NCBI GenBank assembly: GCA_039105265.1 | Contig: JAPFFF010000007.1 | Coordinates: forward strand, 2,294,001-2,358,000 | DNA from: Tritrichomonas musculus | Taxonomy: Eukaryota > Parabasalia > Tritrichomonadida > Tritrichomonadidae | DNA length: 64,000 nt | Reading direction: 5' to 3' | In this document: piece by piece, positions 60,901 through 64,000 of the stretch | Numbering within the stretch: the first letter of the stretch is position 1 | Layout: every line of letters starts with the position of its first letter | Notes under the pieces: model-generated | What the model saw: only the letters and a program-made list of their open reading frames with translations | Databases searched by the model: none | What the model was told of the DNA's origin: nothing | Position numbers and translations under genes: made by a program

Positions 60901-62589
60901 ATCATCATCATTTATACTACTTCCATGACCTATATCTTCTTCTTCTTCTTCTTCAAATTGAACATTTTCATTTAATCTAGGTCTGAATTGATTTTCAAAA
61001 CCATTAAGATTAGCATTTCTTTCTCTTAATTCATCATCAGAAAAGGCGACTTTAGAGGCAAATTGATGCTTATTCCGTGTTTCAATTCCTTTAGGAGATG
61101 GCTCCTGCTCAGGTGGTAATTCGAATGGCAATGACGAAGTTGGTGTTGGCGAAGGATAATAATTATTTTTATATTTCTTCACTCTAATAAGCTTTTTCCC
61201 TGATGCTGAAAAATAGTTTTTATCGATTTTTGAAATTGGGGTATGGGTATGTTGATGATGTGATCTGTGTGGCGATCGATATTGCTTTGGTGTTGAATAA
61301 TCTCTTGAATAAGGAGATGATTCCCTATTGTGAATAGAATTTGATTTAATATCAATTTCGCTTCCATTACTTTCATAACTATCTTCATAAGTACTTTCTC
61401 CATATTCATCATATTGCGTAGAATTTTCTTGTTGCTCAGTGGTATAACTTTCATCTTCATCGTTTTCATCAAGAAAATACTCACCTTCATATATTTCTTC
61501 TTCTTCATCATCTAAAAAGAAATCTTCTTCTTCAAAATCTTCTTCTTCCCAAGTTTCACTTTGAACTGTAAATTGCTCTTGCTCTTGGAATTCTCTATTA
61601 TCAATTTTTCGACTAAAAACTTGTTGGGGATAATTTTGCTGTTTTTCTTTATTATTTTTCTTTTTAGCTTTCTTAATTAATTCTTCCAGTTGTCTACGAT
61701 CAAAATCAGTTGGAAGAGATACATAATCATAAGTATAATTGGAGTCTGTTGCATATGGCTGTTCCATTGGATGATTTACATTATATGGCGGCTGCTCTTC
61801 AGTTTGACGAATAATAATTTGATTTGATAAATTGGGCTGCTCTTGAGGCTGTTGTTGAGATTGGGATTTATTTGATTTACGCGAATGATAATCTGAACTA
61901 GGCACAACTGGCGAACTAAAGGGAGATCTAGAGGTCTTTCTATTTTCATTAGAAGATGAGTTATTTGAAGAAAATGGCGAATTGGCGTTATTTGCATTTG
62001 CACCTTTTGATTTTAAATTTGATGAATTTGGCTGATTATGAGCTTGGTTAATACTTCCCGAGTGAGATTTTTCTATATCACCATCAGTATCTTGACTATC
62101 AGCTTGACCATCTGATTTTAGAGTTTTCTTTTTAACTTTATTTTTGTCTCTTTTAATATTTAAATCCTTTGAATTAGGATCTTTAATATAAATATCATAA
62201 TTAATTTCTCTGTGAATATCATCATACGAAGAATCATTTTCTTCCTTTGGACGCTTTTTAGCTTTTTCTTTGTTAATCGATTCCTGCGCTAATTTGAAAG
62301 GATCATTAATTAATTGCTTTGGAATTTCTACTTTTTTTGACGTTTTCTTTTGAGATTTTGGAGACAAAATATCTGCTTGAACTTTATCTTCTATTTGCCT
62401 TTTGTATTTATCATCGCTAGCTGATTCAGATAAAGAAGTAGTAATTATTCGTTTTGGAAGTTCTATTTTTTTCATTCGACGACGTGGTGAGTTTTTTTCT
62501 GGTTTCGGTGAAGAATTTGATTTTGCGCCTTTAGATAACTCTTTTGAGTTTTGATTATCATGAATATCTTGTTGATCACTTTGATTCAT
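57964..62589 (-). CDS. Giant disordered Ser/Asn-rich protein with heptad and TQT repeats
   Basis: 1541 residues, intact, with no folded domain recognised. The N-terminal 150 residues are basic, with two KK(I/V)E(L/I)PK motifs; a related KKIKVPKK occurs near the C-terminus. An acidic block (about 345-400) and SPxK/SPHR-type sites follow. Residues about 610-735 are heptads of NNNSKIS type, about 18 copies, encoded by a 21-bp minisatellite (about 60383-60765). Residues about 860-905 hold three 14-residue repeats around DEN(V/T)QT or DEKTQT (59880-60017), typical of dynein light chain LC8 sites. Later segments repeat HISQSNS and NNNSGIN. Probably a cytoskeletal or scaffold protein. A TCCGTTA motif lies about 30 bases before the ATG. 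Confidence 0.8.
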   Translation of the reverse strand: MNQSDQQDIHDNQNSKELSKGAKSNSSPKPEKNSPRRRMKKIELPKRIITTSLSESASDDKYKRQIEDKVQADILSPKSQKKTSKKVEIPKQLINDPFKLAQESINKEKAKKRPKEENDSSYDDIHREINYDIYIKDPNSKDLNIKRDKNKVKKKTLKSDGQADSQDTDGDIEKSHSGSINQAHNQPNSSNLKSKGANANNANSPFSSNNSSSNENRKTSRSPFSSPVVPSSDYHSRKSNKSQSQQQPQEQPNLSNQIIIRQTEEQPPYNVNHPMEQPYATDSNYTYDYVSLPTDFDRRQLEELIKKAKKKNNKEKQQNYPQQVFSRKIDNREFQEQEQFTVQSETWEEEDFEEEDFFLDDEEEEIYEGEYFLDENDEDESYTTEQQENSTQYDEYGESTYEDSYESNGSEIDIKSNSIHNRESSPYSRDYSTPKQYRSPHRSHHQHTHTPISKIDKNYFSASGKKLIRVKKYKNNYYPSPTPTSSLPFELPPEQEPSPKGIETRNKHQFASKVAFSDDELRERNANLNGFENQFRPRLNENVQFEEEEEEDIGHGSSINDDDILSFFQVSSEEKWRNNRDTYNFFHLNDKNNNYSTTSTKSVNNEKSYSSNNNNSKISSNNSKIDNQNSKVSNNSSKISANNSKVSNNSSKISNNNSKISNNNSKIINNNSKIINNNSKISNNNSKISDNNSKISNSNSKISRDNSYINCNSKISNSNYKIDDHNSKISNKSNESAHDSTLNQQSNESRTKDDNKVSIHSSKLSNHSSHSRHGSSLNAQPQPDVNMQERNIGGNDEIKGIETVTSVYSQTSPLPQKSAHSSRNNSELSQRSNKSQLEPQNSVHSSASAKKCSNIQSQRVDENVQTSLIEDRKDDEKTQTSIIEDQKEDENTQTNIQDVQEDDENVHHSSSSFLSVFSAISDDYRRDVRYYQQHHKDNRANSNSRVDKSFSIPYDPPDSRFIKRDVKIEDDDRIDSILSESLSSGSDRNVPSQISNSRSPKSNSSKSNSIPNIEKVKSDSNKASRSNSNSNRASRSNSRLNSNSGLNTNSGINNNSIINNNSGINNNSDIINNSGNSNKADSYNNSSKASSFVESPKELSQFEEEDQEEEDIQERSFQDRDIESPSQEKHSDIEKPRERASSGEQPPQTPGSASSHHHTSNSESFFFSEKYANVSSSTPVDTKFTKQKEASTSRIETSEPSSYSQEKRIKKKSPKIENSQSNSHISQSNSHISQSNNDINPNSQSDSHVLSDILKSETVTLNFPEVVPPDIWDKTSSGSGIKKKSSEQSDSLKELIITDSSSLEIHNNQLQPLQYKLKSSVLNESNINNANEIQNSNSGSSSHHKKIKVPKKSSNKLDSNSFSVTSNSDIHISEVVDDIDQISRNVDLNSSELGSVIIPTSSASRNVSMSSESSSKSGKERRSHSKQKSRSKSNKDVVDGLSDVSAFSETSSAKNDMSNSDFADLAKNKQINNNSSHNSISTNPSNDIIILNINNDPEKKGQSSKLSFQTLSNVSSNFSGEFTDFTLGSKDSVLSDINSNE
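60383..60765. repeat. 21-bp in-frame minisatellite (NNNSKIS heptads)
   Basis: Unit CTAATCTTTGAATTGTTGTTG on the plus strand, about 18 copies, most nearly identical between 60500 and 60620 and degenerate at the edges. Expansion in steps of 21 bp keeps the gene in frame. Confidence 0.9.
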
Positions 62590-62837
62590 TGTAAAAAAGA
62601 ATATCCTATTTCTTTTTAACGGAAACTTTGGTATAAAATTTTCTTAACCGTTCAAATTGAATAATATAAAAATTGATTAAAAAACGATCATTTCTTAACG
62701 TGCATTTTTTATAAAATAACAATAATATAAATATTTACTTAATTACTTTAAAACCATGATCATTGTATTATTTATATGGATAACAGATAATTTTGTATTA
62801 TTAGAATCATGCTTAAAAGAAGCTTAGTGCATCACGA
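62590..62837. other. Spacer between two minus-strand genes
   Basis: Contains TTAACGGA (62617-62624) and TTAACCGTTC (62643-62652) in the upstream region of the 1541-residue gene. AT-rich otherwise. Confidence 0.35.
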
Positions 62838-64000
62838 TTAAGGATCATAAACATCATATTGATCAATTAGATTCTGAATTAATTCTTTATGAGGAGGAAT
62901 TATATCACTCTCATCAAGAATTGATTTATCTGTAACTTTTTCAATTGCAATCGAAATTCCGACAATTTGTTTTCTGACATTTCCGTCAGAATCTTTGAAT
63001 ATTTCATATAGCCGGTGATAATATTTGTCTGAATCATTTAATAATGTCATTGGACAGTGCCATACAAATATTCTAAAGCCTTTAACAACATCTGGAAGTA
63101 CGATTGGACGATAAAATACAGTAAAAACAGATGCTGAATTAAAAGTTTTGCTCGAGATATCGCAAATTGATATAGAATTGGCTTTTATCGATGCGTCTGG
63201 TAGTTTCGCCAGAGCCTTTAAGTAAAATATAAACATTTCATCAAACATTTCTTTATTTTCTATTCTAACATTTTGCAATGCTAGAGAAAGCCGTTTGAAG
63301 TTACATTTCGGCCCTTTTTTCATTTCTTGATTGATAATAATTAATAAGTTAGCTTGAGATTTGTTTGATATTACTACTTCAGGTTCCTTCGTTTTTTTTG
63401 TCTTTAATCTTTCTATTTCTTCTTTGGGAATATAATGAATCAACTGCCTTTTCATTTCTCTTGATTGAAGATTAAAAAATTTTAAAACTTCGCTTGTTTC
63501 TTTTTGGCAAATAAGGTAAAGAAGCTTTTCACCTGATTCAGTTTTAGTTTTTAAATGCAGTAAATAGCAGAGAAGATTCCGAATTGATAATTGTGAAAGA
63601 AGAATATCTGGCTTTTTTTTATACATAAGAAGAACAACCTCTTCGATAAGTAAAGGTCTTTGGTTTTCGCTTTTAACAACAAGAGCAGCTTCAATTAATT
63701 CATCAGGAGAAGATTCGAGTAAAATTGCGTCTAGAAAGTCACCTGCTCCATCTTCTTCAGCTAATGAAACAGGTGGACGAATTGCATGAAGTAAAAAACG
63801 AACAATATCGATAAGGAGGGTATGAAGAACTTCTGGGTTTTGATATATGCATTTTGTAAGGAGTCTGGCTAGTAATGGTGATACCTTTTTATGGAGAGGA
63901 AATGCAGCTGTTAAGAGACATTTCACAACATCAATAGCTGGATAATTAAACGAGTATGAGTTTAGCTCACATATTTTTTTAAAATGATTAAGATATGTCA
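62838..64000 (-). CDS. Helical-repeat (HEAT/ARM-like) protein of unknown function, 5' end outside the window
   Basis: The minus-strand frame is open to base 64000, so the true start lies beyond the edge and about 387 codons are visible. The sequence is a string of amphipathic helices with Leu-rich pairs (LLTKCIYQNPEVLHTLLIDIV, LSIRNLLCYLLHLK), a basic loop (ERLKTKKTKEPEV), then more helices to a C-terminus DQYDVYDP. No catalytic motif, Asn runs or membrane helix. A HEAT/ARM-type scaffold, for example of a nuclear or trafficking complex, is the best description. I cannot name the family from this part. Confidence 0.65.
   Translation of the reverse strand, partial: TYLNHFKKICELNSYSFNYPAIDVVKCLLTAAFPLHKKVSPLLARLLTKCIYQNPEVLHTLLIDIVRFLLHAIRPPVSLAEEDGAGDFLDAILLESSPDELIEAALVVKSENQRPLLIEEVVLLMYKKKPDILLSQLSIRNLLCYLLHLKTKTESGEKLLYLICQKETSEVLKFFNLQSREMKRQLIHYIPKEEIERLKTKKTKEPEVVISNKSQANLLIIINQEMKKGPKCNFKRLSLALQNVRIENKEMFDEMFIFYLKALAKLPDASIKANSISICDISSKTFNSASVFTVFYRPIVLPDVVKGFRIFVWHCPMTLLNDSDKYYHRLYEIFKDSDGNVRKQIVGISIAIEKVTDKSILDESDIIPPHKELIQNLIDQYDVYDP

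Overview
The window comes from a compact-gene, AT-rich protist nucleus, most probably a trichomonad (Parabasalia), perhaps Tritrichomonas-like. The strongest evidence is an IBP39-type transcription-initiator-binding (IBD) protein at 46295-47293, a family known only from this group. Supporting signs are long intronless genes full of Asn/Gln/Ser runs, relics of BspA-like leucine-rich repeat and ankyrin proteins, a DM10/EF-hand flagellar protein, and very short gene-to-start spacing. No database search was possible, so the species is inferred.

Layout. 1-5146: the C-terminal two thirds of a TOR kinase, cut by the left edge. 5147-13710: a gene graveyard around one intact membrane-protein gene (6450-7454). 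It holds a Cys-rich relic, an ankyrin/coiled-coil relic, a GC-rich pair of convergent membrane-protein reading frames of foreign composition, and a broken ankyrin plus BspA-like gene. 14034-23947: a dense block with a pseudokinase, a bisphosphate-nucleotidase-type phosphatase, a small unknown protein, an ER J-domain/thioredoxin-fold protein, tRNA-Gln(TTG), an Integrator subunit 4-like protein and a coiled-coil protein. 23948-31807: almost 8 kb without a credible gene, built of nested inverted repeats, an eight-copy 122-bp tandem array and a 12-bp tandem array.

31808-47293: a 2.3-kaa disordered protein with repeated short linear motifs, a DM10 axonemal protein, a Mob protein, a 365-bp MITE with perfect 35-bp inverted ends and a 6-bp target duplication, a PP1-like pseudophosphatase, a small unknown protein followed by two RNA-type hairpins, and the IBD protein. 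47294-55347: repeats and relics, including a 126-bp-arm foldback, a decayed Tc1/mariner/IS630 transposon, an unrecognised or virus-like coding relic and an inverted-repeat-bounded block. 55348-64000: a two-repeat Myb protein, a small coiled-coil protein, a 1541-residue disordered protein with Asn/Ser/Lys heptads and three LC8-type TQT motifs, and a helical-repeat protein cut by the right edge.

How the genes work together. There is no operon logic. Genes are separate transcription units on both strands. Themes are growth signalling (TOR, Mob, two catalytically altered signalling enzymes), transcription (IBD, Myb, Integrator-like) and the flagellar cytoskeleton (DM10, possible LC8 client). No single clearly new multi-gene system was found. 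The most unusual items are the enzyme pseudo-forms, the MITE with its intact target duplication, the nested repeat region, and the two disordered proteins with repeated docking-type motifs.
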